Shown here in pieces: positions 45,875 through 53,993 of a DNA stretch of 64,000 bases. Origin of the DNA: an uncultured Clostridium sp. (GTDB lineage Bacteria; Bacillota; Clostridia; Clostridiales; Clostridiaceae); NCBI GenBank assembly GCA_900547475.1, contig URGW01000014.1, forward strand, positions 1-64,000, given 5' to 3'. The position numbers and the translations under genes were made by a program. The notes beneath the pieces are model-generated. The model was given only the letters and a program-made list of their open reading frames with translations. It had not been told where the DNA came from and ran no database searches. Every line of letters starts with the position of its first letter. Within the stretch, counting starts at the first letter, position 1.

Positions 45875-47080
45875 TTAATATTTTATTATTGGACTTATAA
45901 GATAATCGCTATTTGGATTTACTTTATGATTTAAGTTTGAATAAGCAGCTGTAGCTTGTATATCAAGCTTTAATAAAGGGTTATCAATAAAACGAGGTAC
46001 CTTAGTAATAAGAGGAATAGAAGAGTTTGTCTTTATTAATGAAAGAACTTCTCTACCTGTTTTGTTGAATCCTAAAACTCTTGCGTAAAGGTTATTTGGA
46101 TTATTTATATTTAAAAAATTATTAGAATCAAGACCAATATATATATGAGTTAGAATTCTTGAAATTTTACTATATGTATATCGCTTGCTTTTTACTTTTA
46201 GAATAAAATCCTCATAAGAATTTGATGAAGCTATTTCTTTTATTAATTTATTTTCTAGACCTTCTGTTATCTCGTAAAGATTGTTAAAATTTATACAGTT
46301 TGTTTGAATTTTATATTTAATAAATTTAAATATATCCTCATCAAAGACAAAAGGATAATTTTCATCTTGCAATTTACTAAATATTTTAAAAGATTCTTCT
46401 GGAATTATATTTTTTAATTTTTCTAAAGAATTTTTATTTTTTATTAACTCTCTAATTGCTGTAGCAGATGAAAAAGAGTTAGAAAGATTTTTATCGTTGT
46501 AATTAGAGCCTTCTCGTTTAAGCGTAGAAGGAGTAATATTGCTATTTAGTCTAAGAATAGACTTTATGTATTCAATACCTAAAATATTATTTGATGAAGT
46601 TATTATCTTGTTTATATCTTCATCTTTTAAGTATTCAATTAAGCTTTTTTCACGAGCTTTTGCAAAGGTATCACCTTTAGATAAATGTTCTTTTATGAGA
46701 GATTTTAATTTTGAATCTTCATTGACTAAAGTCTTAGAAATTTTAGTTAATTTATCTACATTTCCACACTCTGAACCAAAAAATAAATTATTTACTACAC
46801 CAAGGTGATGAAGTATTGATACAGCGCCTTTTGCGAAAAATTCAGCAGATGAAACTGCGTAGTAGGTTGGAAGTTCGACAATTAAATCAACTCCATTATT
46901 TAAAGCCATTTCAGTTCTTTGCCATTTATCAATTATTGCAGGACCACCTCTTTGAACAAAGTTACCACTCATTATACAGATGATAGCATCAGCATTAGTG
47001 CTTTTCTTAGCTTCACTGAAATGATAAAGGTGTCCATTGTGAAATGGATTATATTCAGTAATTATTCCTGTTATATTCAT
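45875..47080 (-). CDS. tmcAL: tRNA(Met) cytidine acetate ligase TmcAL
   Basis: Forms N4-acetylcytidine at the wobble base of elongator tRNA(Met) using acetate and ATP. The 401-residue protein begins MNITGIITEYNPFHNGHLYH with the nucleotidyltransferase HxGH motif, and has CIMSGNFVQRGGPAI and a helical C-terminal domain. AAGGAG precedes the ATG on the minus strand. It is divergent from pta-ackA, which governs acetate, its substrate; whether that is meaningful is speculative. Confidence 0.93.
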   Translation of the reverse strand: MNITGIITEYNPFHNGHLYHFSEAKKSTNADAIICIMSGNFVQRGGPAIIDKWQRTEMALNNGVDLIVELPTYYAVSSAEFFAKGAVSILHHLGVVNNLFFGSECGNVDKLTKISKTLVNEDSKLKSLIKEHLSKGDTFAKAREKSLIEYLKDEDINKIITSSNNILGIEYIKSILRLNSNITPSTLKREGSNYNDKNLSNSFSSATAIRELIKNKNSLEKLKNIIPEESFKIFSKLQDENYPFVFDEDIFKFIKYKIQTNCINFNNLYEITEGLENKLIKEIASSNSYEDFILKVKSKRYTYSKISRILTHIYIGLDSNNFLNINNPNNLYARVLGFNKTGREVLSLIKTNSSIPLITKVPRFIDNPLLKLDIQATAAYSNLNHKVNPNSDYLISPIIKY

Positions 47081-47235
47081 ATTTAAACTCCTTTTTGGGA
47101 AATATAAAAATATTATAGCATAGAGGAGGAAATGTAAAAGAGTTTATATAATATTTATATTATATAAGATGAAATATACAATAAAATTCAGAAAATTTAT
47201 AATATAAAGAATTAATTTTTTTGGTAATTTAGGTA

Positions 47236-47265
47236 TTGAAAAATATATAGTCATAGGAGTATAGT
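47236..47265 (+). promoter_or_regulatory. Possible SigA promoter of pta-ackA
   Basis: TTGAAA (47236-47241), 18 nt, TATAGT (47260-47265), about 45 bp before pta. Confidence 0.45.
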
Positions 47266-47310
47266 AATAGTGAAGATGAGACCGTACAGAATCGAAAGGG
47301 GAAATTAAAC

Positions 47311-48318
47311 ATGGAACTTATGGATAAATTATGGAATGCGGCTAAGGAAAATAAGCAAAGAATAGTTTTACCTGAAGGTGATGAAGAAAGAACTATCATT
47401 GCTACTGAAAAAATTCAAAAGTTAGGATTAGCTTTTCCAATCCTAGTTGGTAACGAAGAAAAAATATTAGAAAAAGCTAAAGAACTTGGAGTTGATTTAA
47501 CTGGTGTTGAAATAATCAATCCAGAAAAATCAGATAGACTTCAAGATTATATAAATGCATTTTATGAGTCAAGAAAAAGTAAAGGTATGACTTTAGAGAA
47601 GGCTGACAAAATCGTTAGAGATCCATTATATTTTGGAACAATGATGGTTAAATTAGATGATGCTGATGGAATGGTATCAGGTGCTGTTCACACAACTGGA
47701 GATTTATTAAGACCAGGATTACAAATTATTAAAACTGCACCAGGAGTATCTGTTGTATCAAGTTTCTTTATCATGATGGTACCAGGATCTAAGTATGGAG
47801 AAAATGGTATGTTATTATTCTCAGATTGTGCTGTTAACCCTAATCCAAATTATGAACAATTAGCAGCTATTGCAATTGCAACTGCTGATACAGCGCGTAA
47901 CCTTTGTAAAGTAGAACCAAGAGTTGCGATGTTATCATTTTCAACAATGGGAAGTGCTGATCATGAAATGGTTGATAAGGTTAGAAAAGCAACAGAACTT
48001 GCAAAAGAATTAAGACCAGATTTATTAATAGATGGTGAATTACAATTAGATGCAGCTATAGTAGAAAGTGTTGCAGCTCAAAAAGCGCCAAATAGTAAAG
48101 TTGCTGGTAAAGCAAATGTATTAATATTCCCAGATTTACAATCAGGTAATATTGGATACAAATTAGTTCAAAGATTTGCAGGAGCAGAAGCTATAGGACC
48201 AATGTGTCAAGGTTTTGCAAAACCAATTAATGATTTATCAAGAGGATGTAACTCAGAAGATATTGTTAATGTTGTAGTATTAACTGCAGTGCAAGCACAA
48301 GCACAAAATGCAAAGTAG
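47311..48318 (+). CDS. pta: Phosphate acetyltransferase
   Basis: Converts acetyl-CoA and phosphate to acetyl phosphate, the first step of fermentative acetate formation. The 335-residue protein has RIVLPEGDEERTI, GAVHTTGDLLRPGLQII, SVVSSFFIMMVP and the C-terminal IGPMCQGFAKPINDLSRGC. AAAGGGG precedes the ATG. ackA follows 31 bp later. Confidence 0.97.
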   Translation: MELMDKLWNAAKENKQRIVLPEGDEERTIIATEKIQKLGLAFPILVGNEEKILEKAKELGVDLTGVEIINPEKSDRLQDYINAFYESRKSKGMTLEKADKIVRDPLYFGTMMVKLDDADGMVSGAVHTTGDLLRPGLQIIKTAPGVSVVSSFFIMMVPGSKYGENGMLLFSDCAVNPNPNYEQLAAIAIATADTARNLCKVEPRVAMLSFSTMGSADHEMVDKVRKATELAKELRPDLLIDGELQLDAAIVESVAAQKAPNSKVAGKANVLIFPDLQSGNIGYKLVQRFAGAEAIGPMCQGFAKPINDLSRGCNSEDIVNVVVLTAVQAQAQNAK

Positions 48319-48349
48319 TAAAATTAAACAATTTAAGAGGTGTTCAAAG

Positions 48350-49549
48350 ATGAAAGTATTAGTTATAAACTGTGGAAGTTCTTCACTTAAGTATCAATTA
48401 ATCGATATGACAACAGAAGAATCACTAGCACAAGGATTAGTTGAAAGAATAGGAATTGAAGGTTCTGTTTTAACTCAAAAGGTTGAAGGTAGAGATAAAT
48501 ATATAGTAAAGCAGCCAATGGCAGATCATAAAGATGCAATAAAGTTAGTTTTAGAAGCTTTAGTTGATGAGAAAAACGGTGTTATTTCTTCAATGGATGA
48601 AATTTCAGCAGTAGGACATAGAGTTGTACATGGTGGAGAAAAGTACAATAAGTCTGTTATAATTGATGCAGAGGTTAAGTCATATATAGAAGAATGCTTT
48701 AAATTAGCTCCACTTCACAACCCAGCAAACATGATAGGAATTAATGCTTGTGAAGAATTAATGCCAAATACACCAATGGTAGCTGTATTTGATACTGCTT
48801 TCCATGGAACTATGCCAGAAGAAGCATACATTTATGCTTTACCATATGAATTATACAAGAAACATGGAATAAGAAAATATGGATTCCACGGAACTTCACA
48901 TAAGTATGTTTCACAAAAAGTTGCTGAAGTTATGGGAAGAGATATTAAAGATTTAAAGATAATCACTTGTCATTTAGGAAATGGTGCAAGTTTATGTGCT
49001 GTTAAAAATGGTGTATCTGTTGATACTTCAATGGGATTCACTCCACTTGAAGGTGTTGCAATGGGAACAAGATGTGGTAACATAGATCCTGCTATAGTTA
49101 CATTCTTAATGAAAGAAGAAGGATTATCAGTTGATGAAGTTAATGACTTAATGAATAAAAAGTCAGGGGTTCTTGGAATATCAGGAATAAGTTCAGATTT
49201 CAGAGATATCGAAGATGGTGCTTTCAAAGATAATGATCCAAGAGCAATATTAGCACTTAAAGTATTTGAATACAAAGTAAGAGCTACAATCGGATCATAT
49301 GCTGCTATAATGGGTGGAGTAGATGCTATAGTATTTACTGCTGGTGTAGGAGAAAATGGACCAGAAACTAGAGAAGAGTGCTTAAAGGGATTAGAATTCT
49401 TAGGAGTAGAAATAGATAGAGAAGCTAACAATGTTAGAGGTAAGATAAGAGAAATATCTAAGCAAGGATGCAAAGTTAAGGCTTTTGTTATACCAACTAA
49501 CGAAGAATTAATGATTGCTAGAGATACTTTAGAATTAATCCAAAAGTAA
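48350..49549 (+). CDS. ackA: Acetate kinase
   Basis: Makes ATP and acetate from acetyl phosphate, the energy-yielding end of the acetate pathway. The 399-residue protein starts MKVLVINCGSSSLKYQL, and has the signature GHRVVHGGEKY, DTAFHGTMPEEAYIYALPY, KYGFHGTSHKYVS and TCHLGNGAS. The ATG at 48350 follows AAGAGGTG; an in-frame ATG at 48308 is inside pta. Confidence 0.97.
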   Translation: MKVLVINCGSSSLKYQLIDMTTEESLAQGLVERIGIEGSVLTQKVEGRDKYIVKQPMADHKDAIKLVLEALVDEKNGVISSMDEISAVGHRVVHGGEKYNKSVIIDAEVKSYIEECFKLAPLHNPANMIGINACEELMPNTPMVAVFDTAFHGTMPEEAYIYALPYELYKKHGIRKYGFHGTSHKYVSQKVAEVMGRDIKDLKIITCHLGNGASLCAVKNGVSVDTSMGFTPLEGVAMGTRCGNIDPAIVTFLMKEEGLSVDEVNDLMNKKSGVLGISGISSDFRDIEDGAFKDNDPRAILALKVFEYKVRATIGSYAAIMGGVDAIVFTAGVGENGPETREECLKGLEFLGVEIDREANNVRGKIREISKQGCKVKAFVIPTNEELMIARDTLELIQK

Positions 49550-49564
49550 TTTATGTAATAAAGC

Positions 49565-49593
49565 TTGACTTTTAATGTGGACCTTTATATAAT
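49565..49593 (+). promoter_or_regulatory. SigA promoter of yceD-rpmF-plsX
   Basis: TTGACT (49565-49570), 17 nt, TATAAT (49588-49593). It predicts a ~110-nt leader before yceD. Confidence 0.78.
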
Positions 49594-49633
49594 AAATTGT
49601 GTTTGAATTCAGTAAATTTTAGCGAGGAGTGAA

Positions 49634-49693
49634 ATACTGCTTTAGCTTAAGTTCTACATAGTATATAATATACTATGTAAGTATAAGCAGTAT
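49634..49693 (+). ncRNA. Structured 5' leader before yceD
   Basis: The outer stem ATACTGCTT (49634-49642) pairs perfectly with AAGCAGTAT (49685-49693). Inside, TACATAGTATA (49655-49665) pairs perfectly with TATACTATGTA (49669-49679) around a 3-nt loop. A GAGGAG (49624-49629) sits 4 nt upstream of the structure. The yceD ATG is 16 nt downstream. It is a possible regulatory leader, and the family is unknown. Confidence 0.7.
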
Positions 49694-49709
49694 GTTCAGA
49701 GTTTAAGAT

Positions 49710-50207
49710 ATGGTAATTAATTTTTCAGATTTACTATCTAAAAAGAATAGAAAAAAACAAATATCTTTATCATTCGAGTTAGAACCATTTGAATTCGAAG
49801 GAGAAGAAATTAGAGCAGTTGAAAAAGTTTATGTAGAAGGTGTTGCAATATCAGAAAATGATGTTATAGTAATAAATGCTTCTATAAAAACTAAGTTAAA
49901 ATTAAATTGTTCTAGATGCTTAGATACCTTTATCTATCCAATAGATATTGATATAGAAGAAAGGTTTACAAACAATAAGGAACTTGACAGTGAGGAAATT
50001 ATGTTTGTAGATGGTGATACACTAGATATTACCGAGATTATTGAAAATAGTATTATTTCAACCTTACCTATCAAAAGACTTTGCAAGGAAGACTGTAATG
50101 GACTGTGTTCTCAGTGCGGTGCAAATAAAAATGTTGAAAATTGTAGTTGTTTAGATTATGATGTTGATGTTAGGCTTGCAAAGCTTAGAGAGTTGTTTGG
50201 GGAATAA
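49710..50207 (+). CDS. yceD: YceD family protein (DUF177)
   Basis: A 165-residue protein of the DUF177 family, conserved upstream of rpmF and implicated in 23S rRNA/ribosome synthesis. Residues 1-100 hold the beta core and a CXXC in NCSRCLDTF; the C-terminal half has LCKEDCNGLCSQCGANKN and CSCLDY, a possible metal site. The ATG has only a weak nearby ribosome site (AGAG); a GAGGAG lies upstream across a hairpin. It is followed by rpmF 12 bp later. Confidence 0.9.
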   Translation: MVINFSDLLSKKNRKKQISLSFELEPFEFEGEEIRAVEKVYVEGVAISENDVIVINASIKTKLKLNCSRCLDTFIYPIDIDIEERFTNNKELDSEEIMFVDGDTLDITEIIENSIISTLPIKRLCKEDCNGLCSQCGANKNVENCSCLDYDVDVRLAKLRELFGE

Positions 50208-50219
50208 GGAGGTGTAATA

Positions 50220-50405
50220 ATGGGAAATCCAGCTAGAAAGACATATAGAGCAAAAAGAGATTCTAGAAGAGCTCAAACTTTTAAGTTAAGCTTACCAGGA
50301 ATAGTTGAATGTCCACAATGCCACGAAATGAAGATGGCTCACAGAGTTTGTAAGAACTGTGGATTCTACAAAGGTAAAGAAGTAGTTGCTTCAACTGAAG
50401 AATAA
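50220..50405 (+). CDS. rpmF: Ribosomal protein bL32
   Basis: A 61-residue large-subunit protein. It begins MGNPARKTYRAKRDSRRAQ. The zinc-binding cysteines are in CPQC (31-34) and CKNC (44-47). AGGAGGTG precedes the ATG. A weak terminator lies between rpmF and plsX, allowing different levels of ribosomal and lipid genes. Confidence 0.97.
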   Translation: MGNPARKTYRAKRDSRRAQTFKLSLPGIVECPQCHEMKMAHRVCKNCGFYKGKEVVASTEE

Positions 50406-50432
50406 AAGAAAGTCTTATGACTTTCTTTTCTT
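50405..50432 (+). terminator. Attenuating terminator between rpmF and plsX
   Basis: AGAAAGTC (50407-50414) and GACTTTCT (50419-50426), then TTTC. plsX starts 30 bp later, so readthrough is likely. Confidence 0.7.
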
Positions 50433-50461
50433 TATATATAAAAAAATAAGGGGTGAAAGAA

Positions 50462-51463
50462 ATGAGGATTGCTATAGATGGTATGGGTGGAGATAATGCA
50501 CCACAAGCAGTTGTTAATGGAGTAGTGCAGGCTCTTAATGAATTTAAAGATTTAGAGTTTTATATAACAGGACCGGAAGAAGTAATAAAAGAGCAATTAA
50601 AGAAAGAAAATTATACAGGTGATAAAATAACTATAATAGATGCTAAGGAAGTTATATCAACTAATGAGCATCCAGTTATGGCTATAAGAAAAAAGAAAGA
50701 TTCAAGCTTGTGTAAAGCTTTAAACCTAGTTAAGGAGAAGAAGTGTGATGCAGTTTTATCTGCTGGCAGTACAGGAGCCTTTTTAGCAGGGTGTAATTTT
50801 ATTATAGGAAGAATTAAAGGGGTTAAGAGACCAGCGTTAACACCTATCATGCCAGGTAAAAATGCACCCTTTATGATTGTAGATGCAGGGGCTAATGTAG
50901 ATTGTAAGCCGGAGTATTTAGTTCAATTTGCTCATATGGGAAGAGAATATTATAAAGGCGTATTAAATGTAGAAAATCCGAGTATAGGATTGGTTAATAT
51001 TGGTGCTGAAGAAGAGAAAGGTAATGAATTAACTAAAAATACATACCAATTATTAAAGAGTGAAGAAAGACTAAATTTTATAGGTAATGTAGAACCAAGA
51101 GATGTTACGTCAGGGGATACTAATGTTCTTGTTTGTGATGGTTTTGCTGGTAATACAATTTTAAAAATGTATGAAGGAACGGCATCTACTCTTTTAAATA
51201 TAATTAAAGATGAAATACTTTCTTCTGGTGTTAAGGCAAAGGTTGGAGCTCTTTTATTGAAACCTGTATTTAAAAGTATAAAGAAAAAATTCGATTATAA
51301 AGAATATGGTGGAGCGCCTTTTTTAGGTGTTGATGGAATTTGTATTAAAGCTCATGGTAGTTCTGATGGGAAAGCATTTAAAAATGCTATAAGACAAAGT
51401 AAACAATTTTATGATAGCAAGGTTTTAGATAAGATTAAAGAAGAATTAGAACTAAAAGCTTAG
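50462..51463 (+). CDS. plsX: Phosphate acyltransferase PlsX
   Basis: Makes acyl phosphate from acyl-ACP, the start of phospholipid synthesis. The 333-residue protein begins MRIAIDGMGGDNAPQAVV and has SAGSTGAFLAG, DAGANVDCKPEYLVQFA and CDGFAGNTILKMYEG. The ATG at 50462 follows AAGGGGTG; a GTG at 50453 lies in that site. An acyl carrier protein gene follows at 51625. No fapR is present, unlike in Bacillus. Confidence 0.96.
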   Translation: MRIAIDGMGGDNAPQAVVNGVVQALNEFKDLEFYITGPEEVIKEQLKKENYTGDKITIIDAKEVISTNEHPVMAIRKKKDSSLCKALNLVKEKKCDAVLSAGSTGAFLAGCNFIIGRIKGVKRPALTPIMPGKNAPFMIVDAGANVDCKPEYLVQFAHMGREYYKGVLNVENPSIGLVNIGAEEEKGNELTKNTYQLLKSEERLNFIGNVEPRDVTSGDTNVLVCDGFAGNTILKMYEGTASTLLNIIKDEILSSGVKAKVGALLLKPVFKSIKKKFDYKEYGGAPFLGVDGICIKAHGSSDGKAFKNAIRQSKQFYDSKVLDKIKEELELKA

Positions 51464-51624
51464 TTTTTAAAACTACTGATAAGTTTTAATATATTTTATT
51501 ATACATTAGACAAAATTAAAAATTTTATTTATTAGTTGTTTTGATAATAAATATAAGTAATGTATATTGACGATAATCAAAATATATACTATTATCTAAA
51601 TGGGTGTGTTTAGGAGGTGAAAGA

Positions 51625-51855
51625 ATGTTTGAAAAGATTAGAGAAATCATTGCTGATAAACTAAGCATTAATGAAGACGAAATAACTATGGATTCAGCAT
51701 TTTTAGAAGACTTAAATGCGGATTCTTTAGATATAGTTGAACTTATAATGGCTTTAGAAGATGAGTTAGATATGGAAATTCCAGACGAAGATGCAGAAAA
51801 CTTTGTAACTGTTGGTGATGTAGTTAATTTTGTAAAGTCACATGTTGAGGAATAA
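51625..51855 (+). CDS. acpP: Acyl carrier protein
   Basis: A 76-residue carrier that holds fatty acyl chains on phosphopantetheine. The serine is in LEDLNADSLDIVELIMALED (DSL motif). The ATG at 51625 follows AGGAGGTG by 6 nt and gives the standard length; the in-frame GTG at 51604 is upstream of that site. Terminator follows. Confidence 0.97.
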   Translation: MFEKIREIIADKLSINEDEITMDSAFLEDLNADSLDIVELIMALEDELDMEIPDEDAENFVTVGDVVNFVKSHVEE

Positions 51856-51857
51856 AT

Positions 51858-51887
51858 AAAATCCCGCAGTATTTGCGGGATTTTATT
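51858..51887 (+). terminator. Intrinsic terminator after acpP
   Basis: AAAATCCCGCA and TGCGGGATTTT form an 11-bp stem around a 5-nt loop, then ATT. Confidence 0.93.
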
Positions 51888-51977
51888 TATAAATATTTTA
51901 ATTAAAAAAGTGAATAGTTTATTCTTGAATTTGTTTATATAAGCAAGTTGAAGAATAAACTTGAAGGAGTGTAAACA

Positions 51978-52676
51978 ATGAATAATTTCTATCAGAAAGA
52001 AGCTGAAGATATAATAGGAATTAAGTTTAATGAACCTAAATTATTAATTACAGCTTTAACTCATTCATCTTATGCTAACCAACATAGAGATGAAGAGTAT
52101 AATGAAAGATTTGAATTTTTAGGAGATGCCATTCTTCAAGTATGTATTACTGAATATTTATTTTTAAATTATAAAGAAAAAAGTGAAGGAGAATTAACCA
52201 AGATTCGTAGTTTAATTGTTTGTGAAAATTCTTTATATGAAATAGGGAAATCTTTAAATTTAGGTTACCTATTAAGAATGAGTAAAGGTGAGGAATTAAC
52301 TGGAGGAAGAGAAAGAGTATCTTTAATAGCTGATGCTGTAGAAGCTTTAATAGCTGCTATATATCTAGATAAAGGATTAGAGTTTACAAAAGATTATATT
52401 ATAGGTAGATTTGAGGATATAATAAAGCGTGCAATAAACAATGATATAATATTAGATTATAAAACTAGATTGCAGGAATATCTTCAAAAAAATGGAGAGA
52501 TATCTATAGTTTATGACCTTATTAAATTTGAAGGCCCTCCTCATAGAAGAAAATTTTATACTAAACTTATAATTGATAATAATGAGTTAACTTGTGGAGA
52601 AGGATATAGTAAGAAAGAATCAGAGCAAAATGCAGCAAAAGCAGCTTTAAAGGTTTTGGAGGGAAAGAATGAGTAA
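51978..52676 (+). CDS. rnc: Ribonuclease III
   Basis: Double-strand-specific endoribonuclease for rRNA and mRNA processing. The 232-residue protein has the catalytic NERFEFLGDAILQV (about 42-55), LIADAVEALIAAIYLDKG (second acidic site) and a C-terminal double-stranded RNA-binding domain with YSKKESEQNAAKAAL. It sits upstream of the Elp3-like gene and smc, as in other Firmicutes. The downstream gene overlaps by 8 bp. Confidence 0.96.
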   Translation: MNNFYQKEAEDIIGIKFNEPKLLITALTHSSYANQHRDEEYNERFEFLGDAILQVCITEYLFLNYKEKSEGELTKIRSLIVCENSLYEIGKSLNLGYLLRMSKGEELTGGRERVSLIADAVEALIAAIYLDKGLEFTKDYIIGRFEDIIKRAINNDIILDYKTRLQEYLQKNGEISIVYDLIKFEGPPHRRKFYTKLIIDNNELTCGEGYSKKESEQNAAKAALKVLEGKNE

Positions 52677-53700
52677 GAATTACTACATAATTCCTGTTTT
52701 TATTTCTCATCAAGGTTGTCCACATCAATGTGTTTTTTGTAACCAAGATAGAATAGCTGGAAAATATGAAGAAGTTTTTGCAAGTGATGTTAGAAAAATT
52801 ATAGATGAATATTTAGAAACTATAAATAGCAATGGAGCTACTATAGAAGTATCATTTTTTGGTGGAACATTTACTGCAATTGATGTTAACAAGCAAAAGG
52901 AACTCTTAGAAGTTGCTAAAGAATATAAAGAAAAAGGTCTAATACATAAAATAAGACTATCAACACGACCAGATGCTATATTACCTTATATTTTAGGATA
53001 TTTAAAAGAATATAAAGTTGATATAATAGAACTTGGAGTTCAATCGTTAGATGATGAAGTTTTAAGAAAGGCTGGAAGAGGACATAGTGTTAATGATGTA
53101 ATAGTTGCATCTAAACTTATTAAAGAAGCTGGATTTATTTTAGGTCATCAAATAATGCCAGGATTACCAGGAGATAGTTTTGAAATTGATATAGAAACTA
53201 CTAAAAAATCAATTGAAATGAAACCAGATATATGTAGAATATATCCATCACTAGTTATTAAGGATACACCTATGGAGGATATGTATAATAGAGGAGAGTA
53301 TATTCCATATTCTTTAGATGAAGCTGTATATATTAGTGGTGAAATGCTTAAATTATATAATGATGCTAAAATTAAAGTAATTAGAATTGGATTACAACCT
53401 ACAGATACTATTACTACAGGAAAGGATATAGTAGATGGACCTTTTCATCCAGCTTTCAGAGAGTTAGTGGAAGGACACTTAATTTGTGAAACTTTAGATA
53501 AAAAATGTCCAAAGGAAAAGGATATTATAATTGAAATTAATGAAAAAGATGTTAGTAAATTATATACTAATAAAAAGCAGTATTTTAAAGCATTTTTGGC
53601 TAATAGAGATGGTAAAGTATATGTTAATACTAACAATAAGATAAAAAAGGGAAGAATTAAGTTAACAATTATTGAGAAGAAAGAAGAATTTAAAATATAA
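52669..53700 (+). CDS. Elp3/HemN-like radical SAM protein
   Basis: A 343-residue radical SAM protein with cluster cysteines in GCPHQCVFCNQDR (C-x3-C-x2-C, about 17-24). It also has SFFGGTFTAID, ELGVQSLDDEVLRKAGRGH and GHQIMPGLPGDS, typical of the elongator-type family (COG1243). No acetyltransferase domain is present, unlike full Elp3, so tRNA modification is possible but unproven. It overlaps rnc by 8 bp. Confidence 0.85.
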   Translation: MSKNYYIIPVFISHQGCPHQCVFCNQDRIAGKYEEVFASDVRKIIDEYLETINSNGATIEVSFFGGTFTAIDVNKQKELLEVAKEYKEKGLIHKIRLSTRPDAILPYILGYLKEYKVDIIELGVQSLDDEVLRKAGRGHSVNDVIVASKLIKEAGFILGHQIMPGLPGDSFEIDIETTKKSIEMKPDICRIYPSLVIKDTPMEDMYNRGEYIPYSLDEAVYISGEMLKLYNDAKIKVIRIGLQPTDTITTGKDIVDGPFHPAFRELVEGHLICETLDKKCPKEKDIIIEINEKDVSKLYTNKKQYFKAFLANRDGKVYVNTNNKIKKGRIKLTIIEKKEEFKI

Positions 53701-53826
53701 TTGTGGTAATTAAAAGTTTAGCACTTAAAAGAATAAAGAGATAAATTTAGGTGGCAAGGGGCAAAGGGTATATAACAAGATAAGTAGTATTCTTGTTTGT
53801 GAACTTTGAATCTTGTCATTGTTTTA

Positions 53827-53853
53827 TTGATATTTCTTTAGCTTTGCTATAAA
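53827..53853 (+). promoter_or_regulatory. Possible promoter before the smc region
   Basis: TTGATA (53827-53832) and TATAAA (53848-53853) with a TG one base before the -10. The 15-nt spacer is short, so the extended -10 would carry it. Confidence 0.4.
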
Positions 53854-53881
53854 CTAAAAAAAGAATGGAGTGTGAGTTATT

Positions 53882-53974
53882 ATGAAAGCAAAGACAAGAG
53901 AAAAAATGATGTATGTAATTACTGTTTTTATGCTTATAGTATTTTTAGTAAGTTTATTACCAGTTTTTATATAA
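53882..53974 (+). CDS. 30-residue single-helix membrane peptide
   Basis: A very small gene starting with ATG 11 nt after GGAG. The peptide begins MKAKTREKMMYVITVFMLIV and continues with a hydrophobic stretch ending LLPVFI. It has a basic cytoplasmic N-terminus and one membrane helix. It lies 19 bp before smc. It resembles the small single-helix DUF4044-type proteins, but I cannot assign a family by eye. Good ribosome site, promoter and layout support translation. Confidence 0.6.
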   Translation: MKAKTREKMMYVITVFMLIVFLVSLLPVFI

Positions 53975-53993
53975 AAAGATAAGGAGTGTATTT

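Noticed and set aside
49664..49669. TATAAT within the yceD leader hairpin as a promoter
   Set aside because: There is no suitable -35 at 16-18 nt upstream, and a full TTGACT-N17-TATAAT promoter is 70 bp upstream.
53715..53728. Shared 14-mer AGTTTAGCACTTAA before smc and ylxM
   Set aside because: It is short and AT-rich, and the flanks do not align; probably chance, so noted only under the ftsY-ylxM gap.
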